Source of the DNA: Campylobacteraceae bacterium
Lineage (GTDB): Bacteria; Campylobacterota; Campylobacteria; Campylobacterales; Campylobacteraceae
Assembly (NCBI GenBank): GCA_031255525.1
Contig: JAIRSJ010000029.1
Span: forward strand, 1 to 58,192
DNA: 58,192 nucleotides
Direction of reading: 5' to 3'
A program made the position numbers and the translations under genes. Positions 32,127 to 44,966 of this stretch are shown here, piece by piece. The notes under the pieces were generated by a model. That model worked only from the letters and a program-made list of their open reading frames with translations, searched no databases and was not told the origin of the DNA. Each line of letters starts with the position of its first letter. The first letter of the stretch is position 1.

Positions 32127-33170
32127 ATGGCAACAATGGATGAAAACAAAAAAAAGGCTCTTGAACTTACGCTCAAACAGATAGATAAAGCTTTTGGAAA
32201 AGGGGCTATGGTACGCCTTGGGGATAAAGAGATAGAACCTATCGACGCAATAAGCACCGGTTCTATAGGCCTTGACATTGCGCTTGGAATAGGCGGAGTT
32301 CCTAAAGGCAGAGTCATAGAAATTTATGGACCCGAGAGTTCCGGTAAAACAACACTTGCCCTTCAAATCATAGCTCAGTCTCAAAAAAACGGCGGAATTT
32401 GCGCTTTTGTGGACGCAGAACATGCGCTTGATGTTAAATATGCAAAAAATTTGGGAGTCGACACCGAAAATCTGCTCGTATCGCAGCCTGATTTTGGCGA
32501 ACAGGCATTAGATATCGTAGAAACTGTCGCCAGAAGCGGCGCGGTCGATGTGATAGTTATAGACTCCGTAGCGGCGCTAACCCCAAAAAGCGAGATAGAA
32601 GGCGATATGGGAGACCAACATATGGGACTTCAAGCAAGATTAATGAGTCAGGCTCTTAGAAAATTGACTGGTATTTTGCATAAAATGAACACAACCGTTA
32701 TTTTTATAAATCAAATTCGTATGAAAATCGGCACTATGGGGTACGGCAGTCCCGAAACGACAACCGGTGGAAATGCGCTTAAGTTTTACGCTTCCGTTAG
32801 AATAGATGTCAGAAAAATGGCAACTTTAAAACAAGGTGAAGAGCAGATAGGAAACAGAGTCAAAGCAAAAGTTATCAAAAACAAAGTAGCCCCGCCGTTT
32901 AGACAAGCCGAATTTGACATAATGTTCGGAGAAGGGATAAGCAAAGAGGGCGAACTTGTAGATTATGGCGTAAAACTCGACATTATAGATAAAAGCGGCG
33001 CATGGTTTAGTTATAAAGAGACAAAAATCGGACAAGGAAGAGAGAATGTCAAGGCTTTCTTGAAAGAGAATAAAAATATTGCCGAACAGATAGAAGATGC
33101 TATCAAACAAAGCATGGGTGCAGATGTTTCATTGATAGCTATAGATGATGATTCGGAGAGTGGAGAATGA
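32127..33170 (+). CDS. recA: Recombinase RecA
   Basis: [33 protein letters not shown]. Confidence 0.98.
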   Translation: MATMDENKKKALELTLKQIDKAFGKGAMVRLGDKEIEPIDAISTGSIGLDIALGIGGVPKGRVIEIYGPESSGKTTLALQIIAQSQKNGGICAFVDAEHALDVKYAKNLGVDTENLLVSQPDFGEQALDIVETVARSGAVDVIVIDSVAALTPKSEIEGDMGDQHMGLQARLMSQALRKLTGILHKMNTTVIFINQIRMKIGTMGYGSPETTTGGNALKFYASVRIDVRKMATLKQGEEQIGNRVKAKVIKNKVAPPFRQAEFDIMFGEGISKEGELVDYGVKLDIIDKSGAWFSYKETKIGQGRENVKAFLKENKNIAEQIEDAIKQSMGADVSLIAIDDDSESGE

Positions 33171-34441
33171 CACTGTTTATTGATGATATATATGCGGACG
33201 AAGTGCTTGACAGCAGAGGCAATCCTACCGTAAAAGCAACAGTTTTATTGAGCGATGGAACAAAAGCTTGCGCAATAGTTCCAAGCGGTGCCAGTACAGG
33301 AAAAAAAGAGGCTCTGGAACTTCGCGATAAAGATGAGAGATATATGGGCAAAGGCGTGCGAAAAGCATGCGAAAACGTTACAAAAATAGCAGATGAGCTT
33401 ATCGGCTTAAATCCGCTAAATCAAGCTCTGATAGATAGTCTTATAAAAGAGATGGACGGTACGAATAATTATTCAAATCTCGGAGCAAACGCGGCTCTTG
33501 GCGTATCTATGGCCATAGCTCGCGCTGCAGCAAAAAGTTTTGATACTCCTCTTTACCGCTATCTTGGCGGAGCAAACGCTTTGACGCTTCCTGTTCCTAT
33601 GTTTAATATTATAAACGGCGGAAGCCATGCGGATAATAGCGTTGATTTTCAAGAATATATGATAATGCCTCTTAATTTTAAAAATTTTAGCGAGGCTTTG
33701 CGCGCGGCAACAGAAGTTTATCACAATCTGAAAAACATCCTGCATGCAAACGGTCACTCCGTTTCACTTGGAGATGAAGGTGGATTTGCGCCGAATTTAA
33801 AAGATAACGAAGAGCCTATAAAAATCATTTTGGAAGCCGTCAAAAAAGCCGGATATACAGCGGGCAAAGATATCGCGATAGCTCTTGATGTGGCAAGCAG
33901 CGAATTTTACAGCGAGAAAGGATACAACTTAAAAGGCGAGGGCAGAACTCTCAAAAGCAGCGAGCTTGTGGAGTATTATGTAGCTTTGTGCAAAAAATAT
34001 CCGATAGTCTCCATTGAGGACGGACTTAGCGAAGATGATTGGGACGGATGGAAACTCTTGAGCGAAAAACTAAGCAAAATTCAACTTGTAGGCGACGACT
34101 TATTTGTAACGAACAAGGCGATTTTGCAGCAAGGTATTGATAAAAGCATAGCAAACGCCATTTTGATAAAACCAAATCAGATCGGCACGATAAGCGAAAC
34201 AATGCAAACAGTGCGTTTGGCTCAGCGAAACAACTATAAATGCATTATGAGTCATAGAAGCGGAGAAAGCGAAGATGCATTCATCGCCGATTTTGCGGTT
34301 GCGCTGAACACGGGCGAAATAAAAACAGGTGCGATGGCAAGAGGAGAGAGGAGCGCCAAATACAACCGTCTGCTTGAAATCGAAAGAGAGCTTGAATTTG
34401 GAGAGTATTTGGGAAAAAATCTCTTTAAAAAAAATGGTTGA
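33167..34441 (+). CDS. eno: Enolase
   Basis: [44 protein letters not shown]. Confidence 0.98.
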   Translation: MTLFIDDIYADEVLDSRGNPTVKATVLLSDGTKACAIVPSGASTGKKEALELRDKDERYMGKGVRKACENVTKIADELIGLNPLNQALIDSLIKEMDGTNNYSNLGANAALGVSMAIARAAAKSFDTPLYRYLGGANALTLPVPMFNIINGGSHADNSVDFQEYMIMPLNFKNFSEALRAATEVYHNLKNILHANGHSVSLGDEGGFAPNLKDNEEPIKIILEAVKKAGYTAGKDIAIALDVASSEFYSEKGYNLKGEGRTLKSSELVEYYVALCKKYPIVSIEDGLSEDDWDGWKLLSEKLSKIQLVGDDLFVTNKAILQQGIDKSIANAILIKPNQIGTISETMQTVRLAQRNNYKCIMSHRSGESEDAFIADFAVALNTGEIKTGAMARGERSAKYNRLLEIERELEFGEYLGKNLFKKNG

Positions 34442-34700
34442 AAAATTTTTACAAAATATAGACAAGAAAAAGTTTATCTCTTACGGAAACAAAGGTTTAA
34501 TCTGTTTTCTTGTCATTATTTTCGGAATATATGTCGGAAATATTCTATTTGGCAAAAGTTCGTTTGAAGTGTTGTGGAGTCTGAAAAATGATAAATACAG
34601 GCTTGAAAAACGCATTGATGAACTCAAAAAAGAGAATTCCGACCTTCAAAAAAGACTTTTTGAACTTCAACAATTAGACCCTGATACAAGAAAAGAGTAG
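34434..34700 (+). CDS. FtsB/DivIC-like septum-formation initiator protein
   Basis: Single TM then coiled coil [37 protein letters not shown]; start MVEKF at 34434. Confidence 0.7.
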   Translation: MVEKFLQNIDKKKFISYGNKGLICFLVIIFGIYVGNILFGKSSFEVLWSLKNDKYRLEKRIDELKKENSDLQKRLFELQQLDPDTRKE

Positions 34701-34735
34701 AGTGTAAATATTTTATTTTGTGTGCGGACAAATAA

Positions 34736-34831
34736 AGACCTCCCCTCAGATATCTGCGGCACATATGAAGCAAAAGTGCTCTGCTGTGTTCCCACCCTGA
34801 AGCGTTGTTTTTGAATATATTGCACAGGTCT
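34736..34831 (-). ncRNA. ffs: Signal recognition particle RNA (bacterial small SRP / 4.5S)
   Basis: Minus strand AGACCU...CUUCAGG-GUG-GGAA-CAC-AGCAGAG...AGGUCU: conserved CAGG/AGCA internal loop, GGAA tetraloop, closing terminal helix AGACCU/AGGUCU. Confidence 0.88.
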
Positions 34832-35294
34832 AAGGAAAGGCGAATGATATAGTAGCCGTTTTTGACTTAAATTTTAATTTTAAAACAAAATCTCTTACGT
34901 ATAAAGATTGGCTCATATGACAATTATTTTGTATCCGCCAAAACCCTTTTGGACAAAATAGAAAAAGAGTGATAAATATTAACAGCGCGACATTTGATAT
35001 CAAAAATATTTGGACAACTGCGGTCGAACAAAAACCGAAATTGATGCGCAACTTAATGTCTTGCTTCAACTCTTTATGACGGTACGTAACACGAAGTCTC
35101 CTTTTATCAATCATCTTACTTATAGATAAAAGAATGGCCACTTTATGATAAATGTTAAAAATTTGAAATTTTTCGCATATACGTTTCGGATTGAAAAAAG
35201 TTGCTCTCTGCTCCAAACCCACAATCATATTAAAATAATATTTTTTCAGTTTACACTTCTTTAAAATTATAATATTTATAGAGTTAAAACGCAT
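34830..35294 (-). CDS. Hypothetical ORF (low support)
   Basis: ORF track only; AT-rich region, no recognisable domain. Confidence 0.2.
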   Translation of the reverse strand: MRFNSINIIILKKCKLKKYYFNMIVGLEQRATFFNPKRICEKFQIFNIYHKVAILLSISKMIDKRRLRVTYRHKELKQDIKLRINFGFCSTAVVQIFLISNVALLIFITLFLFCPKGFWRIQNNCHMSQSLYVRDFVLKLKFKSKTATISFAFP

Positions 35295-35369
35295 ATATAT
35301 ATTTAAAAAATTATAGATTTTGTTTTTATATGTTATACTTTATAAATTTTTCACAAAGGAATTTGCAAA

Positions 35370-36086
35370 ATGAAAAAATTGTTTTTTATCGTTATTTTTG
35401 CAATAGCAGGATCTTTATTTGTTGGTTGCGGCGGTGGAGGTGGAGGCAGTTCCGATAACACCCAAAATGGTGGTCCTGGTGGAGGAGATGATAATTTAGC
35501 TCCTTTGACATTTGCTTTGGTAGAAGAAGGGTTTCCTGTTTTTAATGAGAGCGGATATAGCGTGACAGCCACACAAAGTCTAAAATTGTATAGAAGCTCA
35601 GAAGCTGATATGGCAGCTCTTGTCGCAACCCTTGCAGGAAAAGGTTGGCAGGAATATCCGGATCGAAATTTAACTAGGAAACATATTTCGTATCCGAATA
35701 TATCTTCTGCAGTTACGTTTGTACCTTTTGTACCTGATGAATATATGCAAGCGGAAATTTTAAGCCTTGATACAGACTTTGCGAGTGCATATAACGACGA
35801 GTATTTTGACGAGGTATTTAGTGATATTAAAAGCAATGCTTTTCTTGCTTTTATCCAGAAGGTATATGGTCGAAACACACCGGGTAATTTGAGAGATGAT
35901 GTTGATGATTATATTAATGCTCTTAAATCTTGGGGGTTTGAATGTCGGGATGAATTCGAGCAGCATAATATTATGTGCGAAAGATATGGTGACAATGGTA
36001 TACATTATGTGTGGACAGTTGAAGCTCACTTCTGGGAACAATCGCCCACACTTATGGGTTTTGTTCGTCAGATAGCAAGATATTAA
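35370..36086 (+). CDS. Gly-rich-tether lipoprotein (paralog A)
   Basis: MKKLFFIVIFAIAGSLFVGCGGGGGGSSDN lipobox; RBS; C-terminal Cys pair; resembles the next gene. Confidence 0.8.
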   Translation: MKKLFFIVIFAIAGSLFVGCGGGGGGSSDNTQNGGPGGGDDNLAPLTFALVEEGFPVFNESGYSVTATQSLKLYRSSEADMAALVATLAGKGWQEYPDRNLTRKHISYPNISSAVTFVPFVPDEYMQAEILSLDTDFASAYNDEYFDEVFSDIKSNAFLAFIQKVYGRNTPGNLRDDVDDYINALKSWGFECRDEFEQHNIMCERYGDNGIHYVWTVEAHFWEQSPTLMGFVRQIARY

Positions 36087-36087
36087 A

Positions 36088-36145
36088 AAAGAGCAGAAGA
36101 TCGCTCTTTGATCTTATAAAACCTCTTATCAGCTGATAAGAGGTT
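36088..36145 (+). terminator. Hairpin AAAGAGC...GCTCTTT followed by a 26-bp perfect palindrome
   Basis: 36088-36109 stem; 36120-36145 AACCTCTTATCAGCTGATAAGAGGTT. Confidence 0.7.
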
Positions 36146-36169
36146 AATAAATTTTTACAAGAAGTGAAT

Positions 36170-36847
36170 ATGAAAAAGATAGTTAAGTTGTTCGCAATAG
36201 CTTTAGCTTGCGGACTATTGTTGGTTGGCTGTGGAGGAGGTGGTAGTTCCAACACTCAAAATAGTGATCCCATGGGAGACAATTTAGCTCCTATGTCGTT
36301 TGCCTCGATAGAAGAAAAATTTCCTCCTTTTGCTCATTCTGCTGATGAGATTGAATACGCAACAAGCGTTAGAACATATAAAGTCTCGGAAGAGTATATG
36401 GCAAATGTTAAATCAAATCTTACAGCGCAGCAGGATTTCAATGAACAATATGATAACTACTGGGCAAATACGGATATTTCGGTTCCCGGCATAAGTGCTG
36501 CGGTCGAGCTTTATTTCGATAGAAATGAAATGAAAACGTATCTTTACTTTTCAGCTGAAGGTTTAAGTGTAGAAGCGATTGCGGAAGCGAGTACAAAAAT
36601 GCTTCGAGACGACTTTTTTAATGGAATATTTGACTTTGTTGATGGTAATATTACTGAGGTTTACATCGACAGGTCTTATAACTTCCAAAATGCATTGGAT
36701 AGAAATGATGAGTATGTTCTGAGCCTTAAAGAATTTGAATTTGTTTGTGATGAATACGGAACATCATGCACAAGAGAAAATGACGACATGATATATTACT
36801 GGGTTAGCTACTCCGGCTTTCATTATTATGGCGTATTCTATAAGTAA
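36170..36847 (+). CDS. Gly-rich-tether lipoprotein (paralog B)
   Basis: MKKIVKLFAIALACGLLLVGCGGGGSSNTQN; shares NLAPxxFAxxEExFPxF with paralog A. Confidence 0.8.
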   Translation: MKKIVKLFAIALACGLLLVGCGGGGSSNTQNSDPMGDNLAPMSFASIEEKFPPFAHSADEIEYATSVRTYKVSEEYMANVKSNLTAQQDFNEQYDNYWANTDISVPGISAAVELYFDRNEMKTYLYFSAEGLSVEAIAEASTKMLRDDFFNGIFDFVDGNITEVYIDRSYNFQNALDRNDEYVLSLKEFEFVCDEYGTSCTRENDDMIYYWVSYSGFHYYGVFYK

Positions 36848-36852
36848 AACGC

Positions 36853-36899
36853 AAGAGCAGAAAACTGCTCTTATGCCTCTTATCAGCTGACAGGAAACC
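36853..36899 (+). terminator. Hairpin AAGAGCAG-AAAA-CTGCTCTT plus degenerate copy of the CCTCTTATCAGCTGA element
   Basis: 8-bp perfect stem; downstream gcctcttatcagctgacaggaaacc. Confidence 0.65.
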
Positions 36900-37239
36900 A
36901 ACAAGCATAAAAGCAAAAGATTTACTTTCCAAACAAAATGCCGCAAATAAGGCAAACTCTCATGAAAGCTGTGCAAGCAATTGTCGAGGTTTTGTTTAAA
37001 GAGGCTAAAAACTTTAAGATAAACGATAAAAACACTATAAACCAACAAAATAGATATTGTAAAAAATCAAACAACGATAAAATCGTGACGAGGTAAAAAC
37101 AATGCGATTTTATTAAAATTTTTTGATATATAGATAAAACAAAAAAGAGGAGGAATTGTTCAAATTTTTGATATTTTGATTCAAACAATTCTCTCAAACA
37201 AAGTGCGGTAAAAAGCTTAAATTGCTTTAATCATTTATA

Positions 37240-37887
37240 CTAAAAACGGACAGAAACACCTGCTATTACTGAGTTGCTAAATTCATGCCATGAAGTTTCG
37301 CGCTCATTTCTGAACGACATTCCTTTCTGATTGTATTTGATTTTGTATCTATCCCATCTTGGCATGTAAGCAACATTTATCGCAAAATGTTTTGAAATCT
37401 CCCATTCAATTCCAAATTTAAGCGCACTACTGTCAAACCTTGTATCTTCCGTAAGATATATCATCGTAGGTGCACCGCTATTTATCGCTGAAACGGTGAC
37501 ATTTCGCTCTTCAAACACATCATCTCCGATACCAATCTTTTCATCAAATCCAACAAAAAGTGCAATAGGGACGGATGGAAAAGGTTTGTATTTACCTTCA
37601 ATGCCAAAGCCAAGACCATATTGGTCTGCGTTGCCAAACCATACAGAACCATATAACTTAGCTCCCATTCTGCTATCTTGCAAATAAATTCCCAAATCAA
37701 GTTCATTGATACTTTTGCGTTTGCCTGTAAGTTCTTTAGCGCTTTGTGTGCCACCTATCTTTTTGTCTTTGTTTTCAGCGAAGTTAAAGTTGGTTTCTAC
37801 ATAGAAGCCACCGTCAGATTTTTGCGTATTTTCACCATACATTGCCGTGAGCATGAAAATTATTAAGAAAAACACTTTTTTCATCAC
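37240..37887 (-). CDS. Outer-membrane beta-barrel-like protein
   Basis: Signal peptide MMKKVFFLIIFMLTAMYG; alternating beta-strand pattern, C-terminal aromatic ...AGVSVRF. Confidence 0.7.
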   Translation of the reverse strand: MMKKVFFLIIFMLTAMYGENTQKSDGGFYVETNFNFAENKDKKIGGTQSAKELTGKRKSINELDLGIYLQDSRMGAKLYGSVWFGNADQYGLGFGIEGKYKPFPSVPIALFVGFDEKIGIGDDVFEERNVTVSAINSGAPTMIYLTEDTRFDSSALKFGIEWEISKHFAINVAYMPRWDRYKIKYNQKGMSFRNERETSWHEFSNSVIAGVSVRF

Positions 37888-38108
37888 AAACCCCCTTTTT
37901 GGTTCTTTGCAAAAATTATATATTTTTTTATTGATTTATGCAAATTTCGCTTAGGTCTATTTTAAGTCCGTGATTTTTGCAAAATCCATCAGATGAAAAA
38001 ATGGACGAACCTTATGAATCAAGACAACGAGGACGTTTTTATCTGAATATTTAAAGTTTCCAAAAAATCGTACTTCAACAACAAACAGGCAGATGAAAAA
38101 CGCAAAAA

Positions 38109-38270
38109 TCAAGCATATATAATCGCTGCTTTATTTTGAAATAAATCATAAATTAAGATATTTATGGAAAGTTCAAGATGTCTTCTCTTATGTTTATAGT
38201 GTCTATCAAATATAAGCAATAGCAAAAGAGCAAGAGATGTTCTTTTATCGACTTGGTCAATATCGCGCAT
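38109..38270 (-). CDS. Small ORF (53 aa), hypothetical
   Basis: Manual translation MRDIDQVDKRTSLALLLLLIFDRHYKHKRRHLELSINILIYDLFQNKAAIIYA*; resembles ORF 53528..53758 (FDRHYK / LDKHYR). Confidence 0.3.
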   Translation of the reverse strand: MRDIDQVDKRTSLALLLLLIFDRHYKHKRRHLELSINILIYDLFQNKAAIIYA

Positions 38271-38405
38271 TTATATTATGTAAAATCGTGCGATAAACAG
38301 TTTGAACTTTTGACGCTTTTTTTGCTTATTTCGGATTGGATAAAAATAGACCGACTTGATTTTGAGACTTAGACATTTCTTTTGGTTTTTATATCTGTTG
38401 CACTC

Positions 38406-39608
38406 TCAGGTCTCGTAAAACTTCTCTATATCGCCGGCTAATTTATAAAAATCTACCTCTTTTGCGGCATTCTCTCTTAATTTCTCTTTTGTACTATCTT
38501 TGCCACTTATAAGTTCTCTTGACTTGATCCCGTAAGAGATTGATATGACGGCTACGAGAAATGCTGCCAATCTATCACAGTTTTTCAATATTTTGCCATC
38601 TACCGTCCCAAAACTATTTTCATTATAAACAGAAGTCTCTTCTACTGCTATAAGTTCTCCGTTTTTGCAAATTCTGTTTTGAAACTCATTTTTTTTACCG
38701 TCTTTTATGCCGAGCAGATATAAAAACTCATTTTGCATATGACGAGGGATATACGGCATTATCTCTTTTTCAATCTTTTGAATCTCAAATTCGTTTATTA
38801 TCTCATCAAGTCCGCTTACGGAATATTTTACGGGACTTATGATATCTCTTGTCAAAGCCTCAGGAAGATCGTGAAAAAGGGCGCTGAAAAAGTTGTTTTC
38901 AAGCCTTCTTGGGCAAGCTTTGATCTCAAGCGAGTAAAAATAACTCAAAACAGCCACTATCAACATATGCCCCAAAACAGATGTGCGCGGAATACGTTGC
39001 GTCTGCGCCCACCGTTTTTGAAAACGAAGTCTGCCGCTCAAGTCTACAATACGAGCAAGCGCTTTATTGAATGCGATCTGTCGCACGCCGCTTAAAGAGA
39101 GATACTCTTCTAACTCTTCTTCTACGTCATTTCTCACCGTCTCTATATCGTTCAAAAATTTACTTGTTTGATAGATAATGGAAAATTCCCATCTGGTAGC
39201 AATATATGAAGCCGCTTTTAAAATAAAACGCTCTTTTGGGTACAAGCTTTTATCGTTCAAATATTGTTTGAAACGCTCATAAAATTTCCCGTCCTCTATC
39301 TCATCCAAAGACTCTTTTAGTTTTTCCAAAACCCAAATATTTATCTCTTGCGTCTTTTTTTCAAGAGCTTGATGAAAAACATCGGGGCGAATGTCCGTAA
39401 CAACAACCCTTCTTAAAAACTCAAAAATCCCCGCTTCAATGAGAGAAGACATATCTATATCTTTTTCATCTTTAGCCAAAAAGAAAGCTATAATAAACTT
39501 ATGAGCCTGTTTATCAAGTTCGGTTAATTCCACCATTCTGGGATAATCATTCCATCTTTCTATAGATGCGGCTGAGAAAAGTTTATCTATGAGTTCGGCG
39601 CTTATCAA
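38406..39608 (-). CDS. HD-domain phosphohydrolase-like protein
   Basis: LGHMLIVAVLSYFYSLE...FSALFHDLPEALTRDIISPVK. Confidence 0.85.
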   Translation of the reverse strand: MISAELIDKLFSAASIERWNDYPRMVELTELDKQAHKFIIAFFLAKDEKDIDMSSLIEAGIFEFLRRVVVTDIRPDVFHQALEKKTQEINIWVLEKLKESLDEIEDGKFYERFKQYLNDKSLYPKERFILKAASYIATRWEFSIIYQTSKFLNDIETVRNDVEEELEEYLSLSGVRQIAFNKALARIVDLSGRLRFQKRWAQTQRIPRTSVLGHMLIVAVLSYFYSLEIKACPRRLENNFFSALFHDLPEALTRDIISPVKYSVSGLDEIINEFEIQKIEKEIMPYIPRHMQNEFLYLLGIKDGKKNEFQNRICKNGELIAVEETSVYNENSFGTVDGKILKNCDRLAAFLVAVISISYGIKSRELISGKDSTKEKLRENAAKEVDFYKLAGDIEKFYET

Positions 39609-39994
39609 GAAAGTTTCTCTATTTTTTGCGAATCTATCTCAATTACTGTGTGAACATTTCCGCGCGGATTAAAATCAGCCGTAATTTTCAGCCATTTTGG
39701 CTTTAGTTTGGTATATAAAGTATCGTAAATCTCATTTGCGCTTGCTTCATGGGAGATATTTCTTGTCATAAAACTGTTTATGTAAAGCTTTAAAGCTTTC
39801 AGCTCTACCACCCATTTATCGGGAATATATTCAAGATAAATGACTGCGAAATCAGGGTATCCGCTTCTTGGACAAAGGCAGACAAACTCCGGTAAAGTTA
39901 TTTTTACAAGATAATTTTTTTCGTGTTTATTTTCCCAAATTTCCAAATCTTTTTCTATATCAAACTCTTTTATAATCTTTTCACCGTATCTCAT
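39605..39994 (-). CDS. queF: NADPH-dependent preQ0 reductase
   Basis: PEFVCLCPRSGYPDFAVIYLEYIPDKWVVELKALKLYINSFMTRNISHE. Confidence 0.95.
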   Translation of the reverse strand: MRYGEKIIKEFDIEKDLEIWENKHEKNYLVKITLPEFVCLCPRSGYPDFAVIYLEYIPDKWVVELKALKLYINSFMTRNISHEASANEIYDTLYTKLKPKWLKITADFNPRGNVHTVIEIDSQKIEKLS

Positions 39995-40003
39995 ATATTT
40001 TTC

Positions 40004-41431
40004 CTAAAATTCATTTATATCAATTGGTTTATCAAATAAAAATCCCTGCACAAAATCCGGCTTAAAATCGCTTAAAGCACTCATTGTAGACTCTTTATCC
40101 ACAAATCTTACAAATGTCTTTGCGCCGAATGTTTTAGCTAAATCGGCAAGTGCTTTTAATATCTGAAAATAGTTTTTGTTTTCAATGTTTTTTACAAATT
40201 CCAAATCAAAGCTTACCATGTCAAATTTTATATTATGTTTCAGATACTCCACGCCCGTATTTCCGAACGCACCGAAATGATCAAACATTACTCCAAAACC
40301 CAACTCTTTGTACTCATCTACTATAGCTCTAAATCTATCAAATTCATCATAAATTTTGTTTTCACGAAACGAAAAACAGATAACGGAAGAGTCTAACTCC
40401 ATATCTTTTAAAAGCTCTTTTACAAAGATTAAAAAACCTCTATTTCTAAAAGAAACGGGGGATATTTTTATGATAAATTTTAAGTTCTTGTATCTGCTTA
40501 ATATCACTTTCATGTCTTTTGAAAGTGCACTTAGCATCAATTGATCAAACTTTATCTCGTATCCGTTTTTTTTGACCGAAGGTAAAAATTGAGAGTACGG
40601 CAAAACGCCGTAATTATCTATTGAAAGTTTAACATTTACGCTGAAAATCTTAGGCAATTCAAAATAATTTGCAAAATTATGAAATGCATGATATAAAAAT
40701 GTAAAATTTTGAGAATTAACGGCATTTCTTATCAAAATATCAAGCTCTGTGGGCTTTAAAATATCTTGCAGATCGTTTTCAATATTATCGGTAATATTCA
40801 TTAGTTTTGCTATGATGTTTTTAACGTTATTATCGTAAGTTTTTTCTATTATGGCCTTGGCTGTTTCTATCTCTATCTTGAAAATTCCATCTGTTTTTAT
40901 CTCTTTGCAAAACCCGGTTAGCATATGATTTAAAGATTTTTTGCTTTTAATATTTTCAAATATCAGCAGAAATATCCCTGATTGATATCTACCTATAGGG
41001 ACATTTTTAAATCCGCAAGTTGTGAGATATCCGTCTAATTTTTCAACAAATTTTTTTAAGACTTGATTTCTTGTCCAAATTCCATATTGTTCTTCTATAT
41101 AAAATATATTGGTTACATTTATCATGACTATAAAGCCGTCTTTAACGCTTTTCTTGTGAATTATTTTCTCTATCTCTTTTATAATCGTATATGAACTAAA
41201 TGCATTTGTATGTCTGTCTATCAAAGATGTTTGAAAGCCTTTATAAATCATGTAAAAAATATAATATATATATACAAAGATAAAAAGTAATAGTAGAACG
41301 AAATTGCGATCTTTTATCTCAAAAAGAGAAAAAACGCTTATGTAAACAATAATGAGCCCCAAAAACGGAGCTCCTATTTGTAAAGCTGTGGAAAACCTGT
41401 TTTGTCTCTCTTTAAATTCGGAATAGAGCAT
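40004..41431 (-). CDS. Membrane protein with degenerate GGDEF and EAL domains
   Basis: Two N-terminal TM segments; GGDEF- and EAL-like folds with substituted motifs (GRYQSGIF; DHFGAFGNTGVEYLKH; PDFVQGFLFDKPI). Confidence 0.8.
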   Translation of the reverse strand: MLYSEFKERQNRFSTALQIGAPFLGLIIVYISVFSLFEIKDRNFVLLLLFIFVYIYYIFYMIYKGFQTSLIDRHTNAFSSYTIIKEIEKIIHKKSVKDGFIVMINVTNIFYIEEQYGIWTRNQVLKKFVEKLDGYLTTCGFKNVPIGRYQSGIFLLIFENIKSKKSLNHMLTGFCKEIKTDGIFKIEIETAKAIIEKTYDNNVKNIIAKLMNITDNIENDLQDILKPTELDILIRNAVNSQNFTFLYHAFHNFANYFELPKIFSVNVKLSIDNYGVLPYSQFLPSVKKNGYEIKFDQLMLSALSKDMKVILSRYKNLKFIIKISPVSFRNRGFLIFVKELLKDMELDSSVICFSFRENKIYDEFDRFRAIVDEYKELGFGVMFDHFGAFGNTGVEYLKHNIKFDMVSFDLEFVKNIENKNYFQILKALADLAKTFGAKTFVRFVDKESTMSALSDFKPDFVQGFLFDKPIDINEF

Positions 41432-44831
<3,400 letters not shown>

Positions 44832-44966
44832 TTTTACTCCTTTTATTTTAAAATATTTAGTAATAGTAGTAAGTTATGTTGAAAATGTGAAAAGTCCGGA
44901 TTTTGTTCTATTAGAAGGGCTTTTCTTGATGTGAATAAGTTTACTTGTTTTTTCACGCTTTTTCAC
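44832..44966. promoter_or_regulatory. oriC: Putative replication origin (dnaN-dnaA intergenic): DnaA boxes and DnaA-trio-like run
   Basis: TAGTAATAGTAGTAA 44858-44872; TGTGAAAA 44886-44893; TGTGAATAA 44930-44938; TTTTCACG 44950-44957; TTTTCACT 44959-44966. Confidence 0.8.
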
